64,000 bases of DNA, taken from Ligustrum vulgare (taxonomy: Eukaryota > Streptophyta > Magnoliopsida > Lamiales > Oleaceae). The position numbers and the translations under genes are program-made. Below, piece after piece: positions 10,927 through 22,329 of this stretch; positions within the stretch are counted from its first letter, which is position 1; the number at the start of each line of letters is the position of its first letter. The notes under the pieces are model-generated. The model did not search any database, had not been told where the DNA came from, and was given only the letters and a program-made list of their open reading frames with translations. The stretch is taken from contig OY743168.1 of NCBI GenBank assembly GCA_963555705.1, forward strand, positions 22,450,139 through 22,514,138, read 5' to 3'.

Positions 10927-12859
10927 TCAGATCGATGGGGCTAGCACCTCAATCTTTAGGTTCTGAAAATCCCATATTAACTGATCCTGCACTGTTCCCA
11001 AAGCTGCTAAATGTCCAGCATCTTTTCTACTCAAAGCATCTGCAACTTTATTTGCTTTACTCGGGTGGTAAAGGATGGTGCAGTCATAATCTTTCACCAA
11101 CTCTAACCATCGATGCTGCCTCATGTTCAGCTCCTTCTGGGTAAAGAAATACTTGAGGCTCTTGTGATCGGTGTAAATCTCGCATTTACTCCCATACAAA
11201 TAATGTCGCCAAATCTTGAGTGCGTGCACCACAGCTGCCAGCTCTAGATCATGTGTCGGATAGTTCTTCTCGTATGGCTTCAATTGTCTCGAAGCATAGG
11301 TGATTACTTTACCTTTATGCATTAACACACATCCTAAGCCGTGTTTGTAGGCATCACTGTAAATCACAAAACCATCAGGTCCATCGGGCACTGTCAAGAT
11401 TGGCGCTGTAACCAATCTATTCTTTAGTTCTTGAGAACTTTGCTCACACTGTTCGGTGCACTGAAATTTAACACCCTTCCGGGTCAACTGAGTCAGGGGA
11501 CCCGATATCTTGGAAAATCCCTCGATGAATCGACGATAATACCCGGCTAAACCCAGAAAACTTCTCACATCACCTGTATTTGCTGGAGTAGTCCAATTAG
11601 TCACTGTCTCGACCTTCGAAGGATCGACTTCGATGCCATTGACTGTAACAATATGACCTAGAAAAACCAATCTTCTCAAGCCAAAACTCACATTTCTTGA
11701 ATTTAGCATACAACTTTTCTACTCTCAGCTTCTCCAGTACAATCCTCAAATGTTCTCCATGTTACACAGAATCCCTTGAGTAGACCAAAATGTCATCGAT
11801 GAAGACAATGACAAATTGATCCAAATATTGATGAAAAACTCGGTTCATCAAGTCCATAAATACTGCGGGTGCGTTCGTGAGACCGAATGGCATCACTGTG
11901 AATTCATAATGTCCATACCGAGTTCTGAACTCCGTCTTAGGTATATCAGTGGACTTGATCTTCAACTGGTGGTAACCGGACCTTAAATCCATCTTTGAGA
12001 ATACAGCAGCTCCCTTCAATTGATCGAACAAATCTTCGATCCTGGGCAAGGGATACTTATTCTTTATCGTCAACTTGTTAAGTTCTCGGTAATCAATGCA
12101 CATCCTCATACTACCATCCTTCTTCTTCACAAATAGGATAGGTGCTCCCCATGGAGATACACTCGGCCTAATAAAACCCTTCTCTAGAAATTCTTCCAGT
12201 TGAACCTTCAATTCTTACAATTCCTTTGGTGCCATGCGATACGGGGCTTTCAAAATAGGTGTAGCTCCCGGCACCAAGTCAATGACAAACTCAACTTGCC
12301 TATCAGGCGGGGTGCCTGGTAGGTCATCCAGAAATACATCCTTGAAATCACAAACAACTGGTACTGACTCCAATGTGATTTCCCCAGAAGGCTTGCCTTC
12401 AAGGTTAACCAGATAACCTTGACAATTTCCTTTAGCAAGTAATCTTTCGGCTTGTAAAGCCGATATAAGGCGAGGAAGTACCTTAACCTTCGACCCGTAA
12501 AATCTGAATACCTCATCCCCATTCTTCCGAAACACAACTTCTTTCTCATGGCACATGATTGTGGCGCGGTTAGAACTCAGCCAATCCATACCTAGGATAA
12601 TGTCGAAGTCCTTCATTGGAATAATACTTAGATCTGCTTCAAGCACTGTCCCATCGAAATCTATTTGTACAGACTTGACTATCCTATCCGTGTCAATAAT
12701 TCCTCCTGACGGTAAGCTTACCTCAAGAACACTACCCGTTGTTTCTCCCATCAAATTTAGCCTAATTAGGCATGCACAAGATATGAATGAATGCGTAGCA
12801 CCCGAATCTATTAAAACATATACGGGAATACCATAGACAGACAAAATGTCTGTTATCAT
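10927..12859 (-). pseudogene. Tekay-1 protease, reverse transcriptase and RNase H
   Basis: The protease active site LIDSGATHSFIS lies near the start. The RT block begins at about 12211, with [40 protein letters not shown] and the catalytic FIDDILVYS all intact. RNase H shows [33 protein letters not shown] and ADALSRK. An in-frame TAA separates the protease linker from RT (about 12212), a TAA follows the YSRDSV segment (about 11759), and a frameshift lies near 11670. The catalytic motifs are preserved, so inactivation is fairly recent. It would copy element RNA into DNA inside virus-like particles. Confidence 0.85.
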
Positions 12860-13057
12860 GTTAATTTCATCAATTTAAGTATTGCATATCATATAAAATT
12901 AAGCATGGTAGATGCATGAGTACCAAAATAACTGTATACCTGCAATCACGTCGAAGTCCTCGACGGTGTCCATGGCAAACACTCTGGCCTTTCCCTTTTT
13001 GTTCTGGTCTATGTTCTTCTTCTGGTCGAAACCCTGGGCAGGTGTAGTACGGCAATC

Positions 13058-13972
13058 CTATGCAAGGTGGCCCGGCTGTCCACATTGGTAACAGACTCTT
13101 TTGCCAAAGAGACATTCTCCTTTATGTATCCGCTGACATTTGGGACGCAGTGGGATGTAAGAAGTCATAGAACCTCTGGTAGGTCCTGTATTCGGTCTCT
13201 TGTTGGCTATCTGATTTCTGTTCCGATTATATGTTGAACCATGCCATTTCCTTTTGTCCTGATGCCTCTGATTGTTCTGATTGCCTTGGATGTCAAACTT
13301 CGCACCAGCATAAGCCACAACCTGAGCTTTCTTCACAATCTCTCGGTAAGTGGGCAACTCGTGTGAGCTAACAATCTGCCTGATATCTGAACGAAGGCCT
13401 CTCTCGAATCGGCGTGCTTTCTTAACTTCAGTCTCCACCAGGTGTGGAGCATATCGACATAGTTCCTCAAACTTTCTCTCATAATCAGTGATGTCCATCT
13501 CACCTTGGACCAAACATAGAAACTCTGCCTCCTTGGGATCGCGAAGAGCTTGGGGGAAAAACTTGTCTTTGATTTCCTCTTTAAACTCATCCCAAGTCAA
13601 GGCTACTCGCTGCGCCTCAGTCCTAGTTCGCGATGCGGACTCCCGCCACAAACCAGCTCTGCCAACCAACATAAACTCGGCGCATAATACTTTCTTATCT
13701 TCAGGACACGAGATATGCTTGAAGATCTTCTCGATCATCTGCAACCATTCTTCTACATCTAATGGACCATTCCAGCCATCAAAAGTGGGCGGGCGATATT
13801 TCCTGAACTGCTCGATAACCGGTACTGAGGAACCTGTCGGGGCCTGTCTTAAGTCTTGCATGGCCTGAAGTAGGTCCATGATGATAGTGGACTGGGCCGT
13901 GGGGCCCTGTTCTGGATCGGCATGCTCGGTGGTATTACGATCCATTACATGTCTATTATTGCGCCCTGCCAT
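13058..13972 (-). pseudogene. Tekay-1 gag (capsid-nucleocapsid)
   Basis: A 304-codon frame with the retrotransposon gag domain (FDGWNGPLDVEEWLQMIEKI, FKEEIKDKFFPQALRD, DITDYERKFEELCRYAP) ends in a CCHC zinc knuckle, CYQCGQPGHLA. A TAG falls inside the knuckle, between the His and the last Cys, and reading resumes in the same frame afterwards (DCRTTPAQGFD). The start ATG opens MAGRNNRHVMDR, 728 bases from the 5' LTR. It is homologous to the gag fragment of Tekay-4. Confidence 0.85.
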
Positions 13973-14158
13973 GTTCCTTTCAAAATTGAAAACAAAATAT
14001 GTTGGTAACTTCTCCAGTGAAAATTGTTAAACCAAACATATCATATTATCAACTCCCAGGTGTCTCTTTATGTCGTCATAGAACTTGTTCGTTAGACTTC
14101 ACTTGTCATATGGAAAACAAATATGATAAAATTGCCAATAGATTGAACATCAGTTGTC

Positions 14159-14302
14159 CTAGCCACAAACTATTGCGTCATCGCACGCGATGCGCTGGTA
14201 AGGTACGTGTCCAAGTATTTCTTGGTAATGCCCCCTATTTAACGGTAAGCATCTTAAGAAAATTCGATCTAATTCTGTTTCCCTCTTTGAAATAGGTGCC
14301 AT
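14159..14302 (-). pseudogene. Tekay-1 upstream small ORF, truncated copy
   Basis: Between the PBS and gag a frame starts MAPISKRE and runs 47 codons, containing RGHYQEILGHVPYQ and DDAI before a TAG. Beyond the stop, another frame still shows DVQSIGNF. This parallels RGHHKKIDEHVKYY, EDAI and DTQTMGHF of the 113-codon ORF at 36882-37223 in Tekay-4. So the ORF is shared by both elements and is broken here by a stop and a shift. Function unknown. Confidence 0.55.
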
Positions 14303-14685
14303 ATCTAAAGTCCACTTATGCAAAGTCCAGTTAGGGTTCTATAGTATTACTCATTTAAATTCGAGGACAAAATATTTATAAAAACATCATTCAAATCATA
14401 CTAATTTCCCATTATGCTCCAAAACTCATTTCTTTATTTCTTTCTTATTATTTCGGATACTAATTTTCTAATTCTTTCTCATCTTCTCATTCTTTCTCGA
14501 CTAAATCTCAAAACATTTTATTTCTCAAGTATTCGAAATAAATAAGATAAATATGCTGAACTTCTTTACCTTCGGAGTCGGCGGAAGGAATGATGGCAGT
14601 GGTAAAAGTCGTCAAAACATTATTTATTATTTTTTTTAAAAAATCTCTTAGAAAATTTTTGCAAGTCTAAAGAAACGTAGACCTG

Positions 14686-14697
14686 GCTCTGATACCA
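14686..14697 (-). other. Primer-binding site of Tekay-1 (initiator Met tRNA)
   Basis: The minus strand reads TGGTATCAGAGC three bases inside the 5' LTR end. Confidence 0.9.
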
Positions 14698-14700
14698 AGC

Positions 14701-16642
14701 TGTAACGCCCCGAGTTCCATAAAACCTGGGTCGCCACTTCATCTCTTTAAAACTAACCCTTTAACGAAAAATATTGCGAAAATAAACTAAATTTTTCAAC
14801 GTCACATTCATTTGAAAAATTTGCGATGGTAGCTCAAATTTAAATACATCTACTTGAAAACATTTCATAAAATTTCAAATCTCAACAATTTAACTCAACA
14901 AAGTTCAATAAACTAGACTTTCAAAATAGCTTAAAATAAATGTTGCCAAATTGCCCATCATTCGCCTCCACCTCCGAACTCTGCAAATGTTGTTAAAAAT
15001 GGAGTGAATATTTCAAAAGAAATACTCAGTAGACTCATCGCCAATAATTAATATACAAGATAATTGAACAAGTAATTATACAAATATTAAATTTACATTC
15101 TCTTCTTAGTCATAAGCATCATGAAATGAGTGCAATATGAACATACTCTTGTCTTGTCTTATGCAAATAAAGCATATAAGTTATGACATGCATAACATAA
15201 ATTTCTCTTCATATCTCATAAGAGATTCTCTTTTCTTGTCCCGTGCAATTAAGCATATAAAATCACATAAATCTACATAACACATGCAATTATAATATAA
15301 ATAAATTAGTGGGGGTGAGTCTACCTTAATTTATCTCGAATCACGTAAAAAGTGGAGCAGGAAGTAGCCTCAAACTCTCAATTGTTTACACGTTTCGTCT
15401 AGCCAAAATGTGAAATAAAGCTTTGAATTAGTAATTGAAAATTTTAAGGTTTTAAAAATGATAAAATAAAATTTAGGGACTCAATTGGAATTCAGCGCCA
15501 CCATCGCGTAGTAGCACCAATGTGGGTTGGAGAGTCTTTGGGCGAGTCTTGGGTGTAAAGAACCAAAGGAAAACCAGCTGGAAGGTTGCGATTTTGGTTG
15601 GTAATTCCGGCGCCCCTCCAGTCGAAGGTGCCTAAGGATGAGGTAAGTGGTTGAGAAACTTATTTCTTTGGTTTTGTGGGATTTTTGGGCTGATTTTGTG
15701 AGGTGGACAGCAGCAGTCGTGGTGGTCCAGCGGCGGCGTCGTGACGTTGGTCTTGAGGTGCTGCTGGGTGGTTGTTGGTGGCTATTGCCGGGTTTGGATT
15801 TGAAGTTTAGTTTGGGTGATGGTTGCAGTCTGAAGTGGCTTAATGGAAGGGACGGTGAAGAAGGGGGCAGATTGATAGAGGTGGTGGTTCGACTGTGGTA
15901 TTGTGTGGTCCGGCTGGGAGTTGGAGACTTTGGTTGTGTTGGTGGATTGGTGTTGTTTCATTTGAGGCCGGTTGTGGATTAACAAAAGGAGCGGTGGTTG
16001 TGTTTCGAAAATGGGGCAGTGGCAATGCTGAGCTGCTGGAGACATGAGGTTGAGTGTTGTGAGAGTGTGAGCTATGGAGGTGGGGAAGTGATGATGTTGT
16101 GTGGTTTCGGTGGAGGTGCACATTGCAAGTTACACTGGCAGTAGGTGATGGCTGGTTGTGGTGAAATCTGTGAGCTTGTGTGTGGTGATGGGGAGGGAGA
16201 ATACATACCTGAGTCTGTGTTTGTACGCTAACTATGCGGTTGTGTCATGAGGGAGAGGGATGAGGGTTTATGAACATTAATTTTTAGGGCACATATTTCT
16301 AGGTTTTTAAATGGGCCAAGAACCTGGGGCTGTAAGAATTTCCTAATTGGACTGAAAAATATTCAAAATTGGATTACATAATTTTTGACCCAAAAAGACA
16401 AAATATTGGACTAATTAAATTGGACTCGAAATTATCACCAATTTGGTTTTAAAATAATAAGGAAAATCAGTAATTTAAAATATTTGAGACTGAGCTTGAC
16501 TTGGAATAGGTTTAAATTTTTATTTTAAAATGGCTAGACGAACGCGCTTCACATTTAAAAGTAGAAACTCGGGGTTAAATCTTAACGACACGTTTTTCGA
16601 GAAAAATGATTTTATTTTATTTTAAAATTCTCGGTCGCTACA
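14701..16642 (-). repeat. 5' LTR of Tekay-1, full length
   Basis: It reads TGTAACGCCCCGAGTT...TCGGTCGCTACA on the + strand. In element orientation it begins TGTAGCGACCGAG and ends GGGGCGTTACA (1942 bp). Its right junction (16643, AAATG) is where the Gyp-2 integrase resumes. Frames inside (15647-16123) are LTR shadows. Confidence 0.9.
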
Positions 16643-17724
16643 AAATGTACCCAAACCCAATCACCGGGTTCAAATATGACGCATTTTTTTCCTTTGTTAG
16701 CCTGCGATGCATAATGTTCATTTTTCTTTTCAATCGCCAACCTCACCTTGTCGTGGAGTGATTTAACCATCTCAGCATTTTTCTTTCCATCCAAACTACT
16801 ACGTTCATTCACAGGTAAATGAATTAAATCCAATGATGTTAGCGGATTAAAACCATAAACAATTTCAAATGGTGAACAAGAAGTAGTAGAATGTATAGCC
16901 CTATTATATGTAAATTCAATAAATGGTAAACACTCTTCCCAATTTTTCATATTTTTATTGATTATGGTGCGCAACAATTGAATCATTGTCCTATTTATTA
17001 CCTCGGTTTGTCCATCGGTCTGTGGGTGACAAGTTGTAGAGAAAAGTAGTTTTGTTCCCAATTTGTTCCACAAGACTCTCCAAAAATGACTAAGAAATTT
17101 AACATCCCTATCCGAGACTATACTCTTAGGAACCCCATATAAGAGCACAACTTCCCTAAAGAAAATATCAGCTATGTTGGTAGCATCATCGGTTTTATGG
17201 CATGGTATGAAATGTACCATTTTACTAAAGCGATCTACTACCACAAAAATCGAATCTCTTCCCTTCTTAGTCCTAGGTAATCCCAAAACAAAATCTATAG
17301 ATATATCGACCCAAGGTTCACTATGAACGGGTAAATGCATATACAATCCATGGGGTTTAATCCTAGATTTTGCCTTCTTGCAAGTAATGCATCTACTACA
17401 AACCCGAGCCACATCAATCTTCATCTTAGGCCAATAGAAATGTTCACCTAAAATTTCGCATGTCTTTTTAACCCCAAAATGACCCATTAAACCTCCACTA
17501 TGGGCCTCTCTCACAAGTAATTCTCTCATTGAACACCTAGGGACACACAATTTATTTTTCCGAAATAAGTAGTCATCATGTTTAAAGAATCTATCCACAG
17601 CCCCCTTACCACATGAATCATAAATACTAGAAAAGTCCGGATCATTAGCATACACGTCCTTAACGTATTCAAACCCAAGCAGTTTAGAATTCAAATAAAT
17701 TAAAAGGACATACCTTCGAGACAA
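16643..17724 (-). pseudogene. Gyp-2 integrase, C-terminus cut by Tekay-1
   Basis: The HHCC zinc motif ([12 protein letters not shown], then CSRCITC) is followed by the RNase H-like core. The catalytic residues are Asp in [13 protein letters not shown], Asp in [10 protein letters not shown] and Glu in [10 protein letters not shown], all present. The open frame ends at [15 protein letters not shown], where Tekay-1 begins. The start region overlaps the end of RNase H in another frame because one base is missing from the RNase H exit segment. The core would be intact apart from the insertion. Confidence 0.85.
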
Positions 17725-19000
17725 TGCTCTGCCACCACATTTTCCTTACCTTGTTTGTACCGGATGACATAGGGAAATGTTTCGATGAACTCTACCCACC
17801 TTGCATGTCTCTTACGCAGCTTAGCTTGACCCCTCAAATGCTTCAAGGACTCATGATCAGTGTGTATCACGAACTCCCTGGGCCACAAGTAATGTTGTCA
17901 TGTCTCCAAAGCGCGCACAAGTGAGTACAACTCCTTGTCATATGTGGGGTAATTAAGAGCAGCCCCCTTTAGCTTTTCACTAAAATAAGCTACTGGCCTT
18001 CGATCCTGCATTAAAACAGCTCCAATGCCTAGCCCTGAGGCATCACATTCAATCTCAAAAGCCTTGTCAAAGTTAGGAAGTGATAAAACCGGTGCTTTAC
18101 ACAACATATTTTTTATTGTTTTAAATGCATGCTCCTGTTCTATTCCCCATTTAAACCCTACACTTTTTTAACAATTTCTGTGAGTGGTGCGGCAATTGTG
18201 CTAAAATCTTTAACAAAGCGCCTATAAAAACTAGCCAAGCCATGAAAACTTCTAACATCAGTTATGCTTTTTGGTGTTGGCCATTCTTTAATAGCTATGA
18301 CTTTCTCTTTATCTACTTTTATCCCCTTAGCACTAACCACATAGCCAAGCAACACAACTTTTTCCATGCAAAAACTATACTTTTTATAATTAGCAAAAAG
18401 TTGCTCTTGCCTCAAAACCACAAGCACACACCTAACATGCTTCACATGCTCATTCAAGGTTTTACTATATATCAATATATCATCGAAGTAAACTACAACG
18501 AATTTACCTATAAATGCACGTAAAACATGATTCATTAAACGCATAAATGTGCTAGGTGCATTAGTAAGTTCAAACGGCATAACTAACCATTCATACAAGC
18601 CATATTTAGTTTTAGAAGAAGTTTTCCACTCATCTCCCTCCTTCATTCGAATTTGATGATAATCACTCTTAAGATCAATTTTACTAAATATGCTAGAGCC
18701 ATGCAATTCATCCAACATATCATCTAACCTAGGAATAGGATGACGATACTTTACCGTTATGTTGTTGATAGCCCTACAATCAACACACATTCTCCACGTC
18801 CCGTCCTTCTTTGGTACAAGTAACACAGGTACGGCACATGGACTCATGCTCTCCCTTATGTACCCCTTGCTCATCAATTCCTCCACTTGCTTTTGAAGTC
18901 CCTTCGTCTCCTCGGGATTACTCCTATAGGCGGGACGGTTTGGAATGACTGCTCCAGGTACAAAATCAATCTGATGCTCAATAACTCGAATGGGTGGCAA
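17700..19000 (-). pseudogene. Gyp-2 reverse transcriptase and RNase H
   Basis: RT motifs in order are [45 protein letters not shown] and the catalytic YFDDILIYS. The Asp of KSDYHQ and the Glu of PFELTN replace otherwise near-invariant Gly residues. A one-base loss in an A-run near 18160 shifts the frame. RNase H follows with [15 protein letters not shown] and [10 protein letters not shown], interrupted by TGA at about 17896. It ends in a further one-base deletion near 17722. The enzyme would be inactive as it stands. Confidence 0.85.
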
Positions 19001-19015
19001 CCCACTAGGTATATC

Positions 19016-19801
19016 CTACGGAAATACATCGTCAAATTCCTGCAAGAGAGCAATAGCCAAACTAGGGAGGGATGTGTTAGTTTCCTCAAGGGCAAGAGAT
19101 GACTCCTTGTACAATAAAAGGACCATTGGTCGATTTTCCACGAAAGCCTTCTTGATTTCACTACTTTTGGCATAGAAACTCACTCTTGGATTTTCTTTTC
19201 TGGCACTCTTCGCTCCCTCTCCTTTTTCTGAGGTATGTACCCCAACACTCTTTTTTTCTCCCGCCTCTCCTTTTTCTGGAGTCGTGGCTCCAACCCTCTT
19301 TTCCTCTCCTTTTTCTGAGGTCGTGGCCTCAACTCTCTTTTTCTCAAGATTTCTCACCTTTTGTTCTTCATCATTTTTCAATTTAACTTGATCTGCATAA
19401 ACTTGTGATGGTGTTAATGGTGTAAGTGTAATCTTTTTCCCATCCTTGGTAAAACTATATCTATTTTTATACCCGTAATGTGTCACCTTCCTATCATATT
19501 GTCAAGGCCTACCCAACAAAATGTGCTCGGCTTGCATACGAATCACATCACACATCACTTCGTCCATATAGCTACCAATCGAAAAATTCACTAACACCCT
19601 CCTATTCACCTTAACTTCACCACTATCATTTAACCACTGAAGTTTATAAGGTGATGGATGCTTCAACAATGGTAATCCTAACTTCTCAATTAGTGTGGTG
19701 CTAGCAACATTTGTACAACTACCACCATCAATAATCATACTACATACCTTATCTTGAATGCGACACCGTGTATGAAATATGTTCTCCCTCTGTTGCTCCA
19801 C
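19016..19801 (-). pseudogene. Gyp-2 protease and linker
   Basis: The putative aspartic protease active site is MIIDGGSCTNVAS, with D-G-G in place of the usual D-[ST]-G, followed by LPLLKHPSPYKLQWLNDSGE and a flap-like HILLGRP. An in-frame TGA follows (about 19500). The linker 19486-19016 is Lys/Glu-rich, with three to four imperfect repeats of a TSEKGEE-like unit. A TAG near 19015 separates it from RT. Confidence 0.75.
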
Positions 19802-19831
19802 GTCATCCAGGTTGACTTGAGCACTAAGGGC

Positions 19832-21003
19832 TCACCTTGCTACTAATAACGGCCCATGCTCCCCGGATAACAATTCCTCATTATCACTAGCTTCCTCCGA
19901 AGCGGGCATGTCTCTATAGTCCTCTTCATCCCTGCCACTTTCCCAAGCTCCTTTTTCTCGCATGGTAATGACACGCCTATTAGGACATTTAGAAGCCACA
20001 TGTCCTCTTCCCAAGCATTTGAAACATTGGATATCTCTACTCCAAGGTGGTTGAGACTCCCCTTTTGGCGAAAATTTGTTAACGGACTCCTCATTTCCCT
20101 TGGGTACCTCAATCTTCCCCTTCGAAACAGCCCCAACTCCTTTATTTTCCCACCTTGGCTTCCAAGACGAATTAGAACCCGACTGATACTTAGCTGTCCC
20201 TTTTCTCTTCAATTGCTTCTCCACTTTCATGGCCGCATGTAGCATATCTTCTAACTCCACATAGTGGAGCAATTCGACCACATTTGCTTTTCTTTATTCA
20301 TCCCATTCAAGAAACGGGCCATAGTGGTCTCCTCATCCTCCTCCACATTGGCTCTAAGCATTAACATCTCCATCTCCTTATGATAATCCTCAACACTCTT
20401 ACAACCTTGGTAGAGACTTTGCAGTTTTTGATGAAGTTCCCTATGGTAATGACTAGGGATAAATCTCTTCCTCATAACAGCCTTTAATTCACCCCAGGTA
20501 CTAATAGGTCTCTCACGATTTCGCCTCCTAGAAGTTGCTAATTGATCCCATCAAGTAAGTGCATAATTCGTGAATTCAAGAACAGCAACTTTAACCTTTT
20601 TCTCCTCCATATAGCTGTAGCAATCGAATATCAACTCAATCCTTTTCTCCCACTCTAAATATTGTTCCGGATCACTCCGACCTTTAAAGGAAGGAATTGT
20701 TGTTTTGATATTACTCATGCCACGATCTTGCCGATCCCCAACAACCTCTCTACCTCTTCGTTCATGCCTAGCCTCTCTATCCATAAGTGCCCCATCATCA
20801 TACCCATCAAATTCATCTTCTTCCTCCGTCTCTATCCTATGACCACGCCCCAATCGTCTCCGCACATTGGGCGCTTCCCTAGGCCGCTCTAATCTTTCAA
20901 TCCTGCCCGACATATCCCCAAGCATTTTCTCAAAGCGTTGTGCCAACTCTTCCACCATGTTGACTTGATCGCCGTTCTTTGCTGTAGTAGAATTCTCCGA
21001 CAT
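19832..21003 (-). pseudogene. Gyp-2 gag
   Basis: It starts MSENSTTAKNGDQVNMVEEL. It has a coiled RFEKMLGDMSGRIERLE segment, an acidic/Arg-rich stretch, the gag core (IPSFKGRSDPEQYLEWEKRI, KAVMRKRFIPSHYHREL) and a CCHC knuckle, CFKCLGRGHVASKC. It is broken by TGA at about 20549 and a frameshift near 20285. The start lies 71 bases from the right flank of the NA-3 insertion. Confidence 0.8.
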
Positions 21004-21073
21004 CCTAAACTAAATAATATATGTCTCACGTATATTTCGCTCGTGTATCACTCAATTTTTGGCTTTTACCCTC

Positions 21074-21901
21074 TGATGTGATCCGGACCCTCGACAATAG
21101 GAGTCATAGCAGGCTTGACGGGAAAATTTAAATATTCAAGCCAAAACAAGAATTCAGCAGGTTCGACGAGCTTTGAAGATCAAACCGTATCGAAAAGAAC
21201 CGAAAATTGAATCACAGCCGTGGATTGGTCACGACCGTAACTTTTGAAGATCACGGCCGTAATGTCAAGGATCACGGCCGTAACCTATTCTCTGCCTAAT
21301 TCATAACCGGATAAAAAAAGACTTACGGCCGTAGCCAAAATCCTCACGGCCGTAACATAATTCAAATACACAATTCACGGCCGTAAATGAAGACCCTCAC
21401 GGTCGTAAGACAGATTCTGAACGTGCGCCGCTGATAGAGTTTAAGGATTTTTCATTATTTTATTTCCTTATCAGTTTTAGCTATTTTAGGTTAGTTAGAA
21501 TTCTATTTTGAGTAAATTAGCGATTAGGGTTTTATTTTGCTTATTTATACGCATTTTTGATTCATTGTAAATTAAGACTTTGATGATTAAATAAAACAGA
21601 GATTGAATGTTTTTCAATTGTTTAATGTGTGGATTCACATTACAAATCCAAACTTATCAAGATTGATTATCTTGTGGCGTTCATCCCAAATTTATCAGAT
21701 ATTCGAGAGAATATTTGTGGCGTTCAAATCAGAGACTTATCAAGGAGATTGGGCAAATCCTTGTGGTGTTTCGAAAGTCGTGGTTCTTTATTCCGCATCG
21801 TCGAGCCATCGCGTCGTGAATATCGGGTCATGATTCATCCGTCCAACCACAACCTGAGTTCGGAACATTCCGGCGTTTCTTCCGCGCTTCGAACCTCATC
21901 A
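21074..21901 (+). repeat. 5' LTR of NA-3
   Basis: TGATG...CATCA termini, 828 bp. It contains about eight copies of an ACGGCCGTAA-like palindrome between 21220 and 21410. TTATTTATACGC (about 21540) may be the TATA region. Confidence 0.9.
21220..21410. repeat. Array of TTACGGCCGTAA-type palindromes in the NA-3 LTR
   Basis: About eight spaced copies of (C/T)ACGGCCGTAA and one-base variants (CACGACCGTAA, CACGGTCGTAA, CACAGCCGTGG), 12-45 bases apart. The consensus TTACGGCCGTAA is a perfect palindrome. The 3' LTR has the same array less two units, lost in a small deletion around 23552. Confidence 0.85.
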
Positions 21902-21903
21902 TC

Positions 21904-21915
21904 TGGTATCAGAGC
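21904..21915 (+). other. Primer-binding site of NA-3 (initiator Met tRNA)
   Basis: TGGTATCAGAGC two bases after the 5' LTR. Confidence 0.9.
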
Positions 21916-22329
21916 TGGACTCTGAATTCAGGTTTTTCTATCCAGTTTGATTTTTATGTTTATCATCGAGTCCCATAAAAATCATCCATATCTTGTTGTT
22001 GAGTCTTTCTTTTCTTGTTCTTCGTGCCAGTAAATTTTTTCTTTATTTGATCCATATAAAAATTCAACAAAAATTCAAAAGTGTTTGTTTTGCTTAATTC
22101 TTATCCGAATTAAGTTCCGTTTGTTTTGTTGTGTTCGTTGTCGAATTTTCGGATTTATAAAAAAAAAAATTATTTTTTATTTTTATTTATTTTTATTATT
22201 TTATTTATTCCGAAAATTCATCCTAAAATTTAAAAAAAAAAAAAGAGTCCATTCAAGAACCACTTTCTTGAATTTCTTGATCCTTTGTTTTCATTATTCT
22301 TTTTGTGTCCTTCCACAAAAAATTTCACA

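Larger units (their letters stand above)
8832..16642 (-). mobile_element. Tekay-1: chromovirus-type Ty3/gypsy retrotransposon, defective
   Basis: Read on the minus strand the order is 5' LTR (16642-14701), PBS, small upstream ORF, gag, protease, reverse transcriptase, RNase H, integrase with a chromodomain-like tail, PPT and a truncated 3' LTR (9436-8832). The pol order PR-RT-RH-IN defines Ty3/gypsy. The FIDD RT motif, chromodomain-like tail and long TGTAGCGACC...CGTTACA LTRs point to the Tekay/Del clade. It sits in the integrase gene of Gyp-2: sequence right of 16642 continues that gene, and the left junction is lost. All ORFs are broken. Confidence 0.85.

Noticed and set aside
15647..16123. 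Frames of 93-113 codons on both strands
   Set aside because: They are within the Tekay-1 5' LTR; the counterpart LTR does not keep the frames.
21629..21925. 98-codon frame and its copy at 23827-24192
   Set aside because: Parallel frames in the two NA-3 LTRs; the second extends only by running into the flank. LTR transcribed leader, not a gene.
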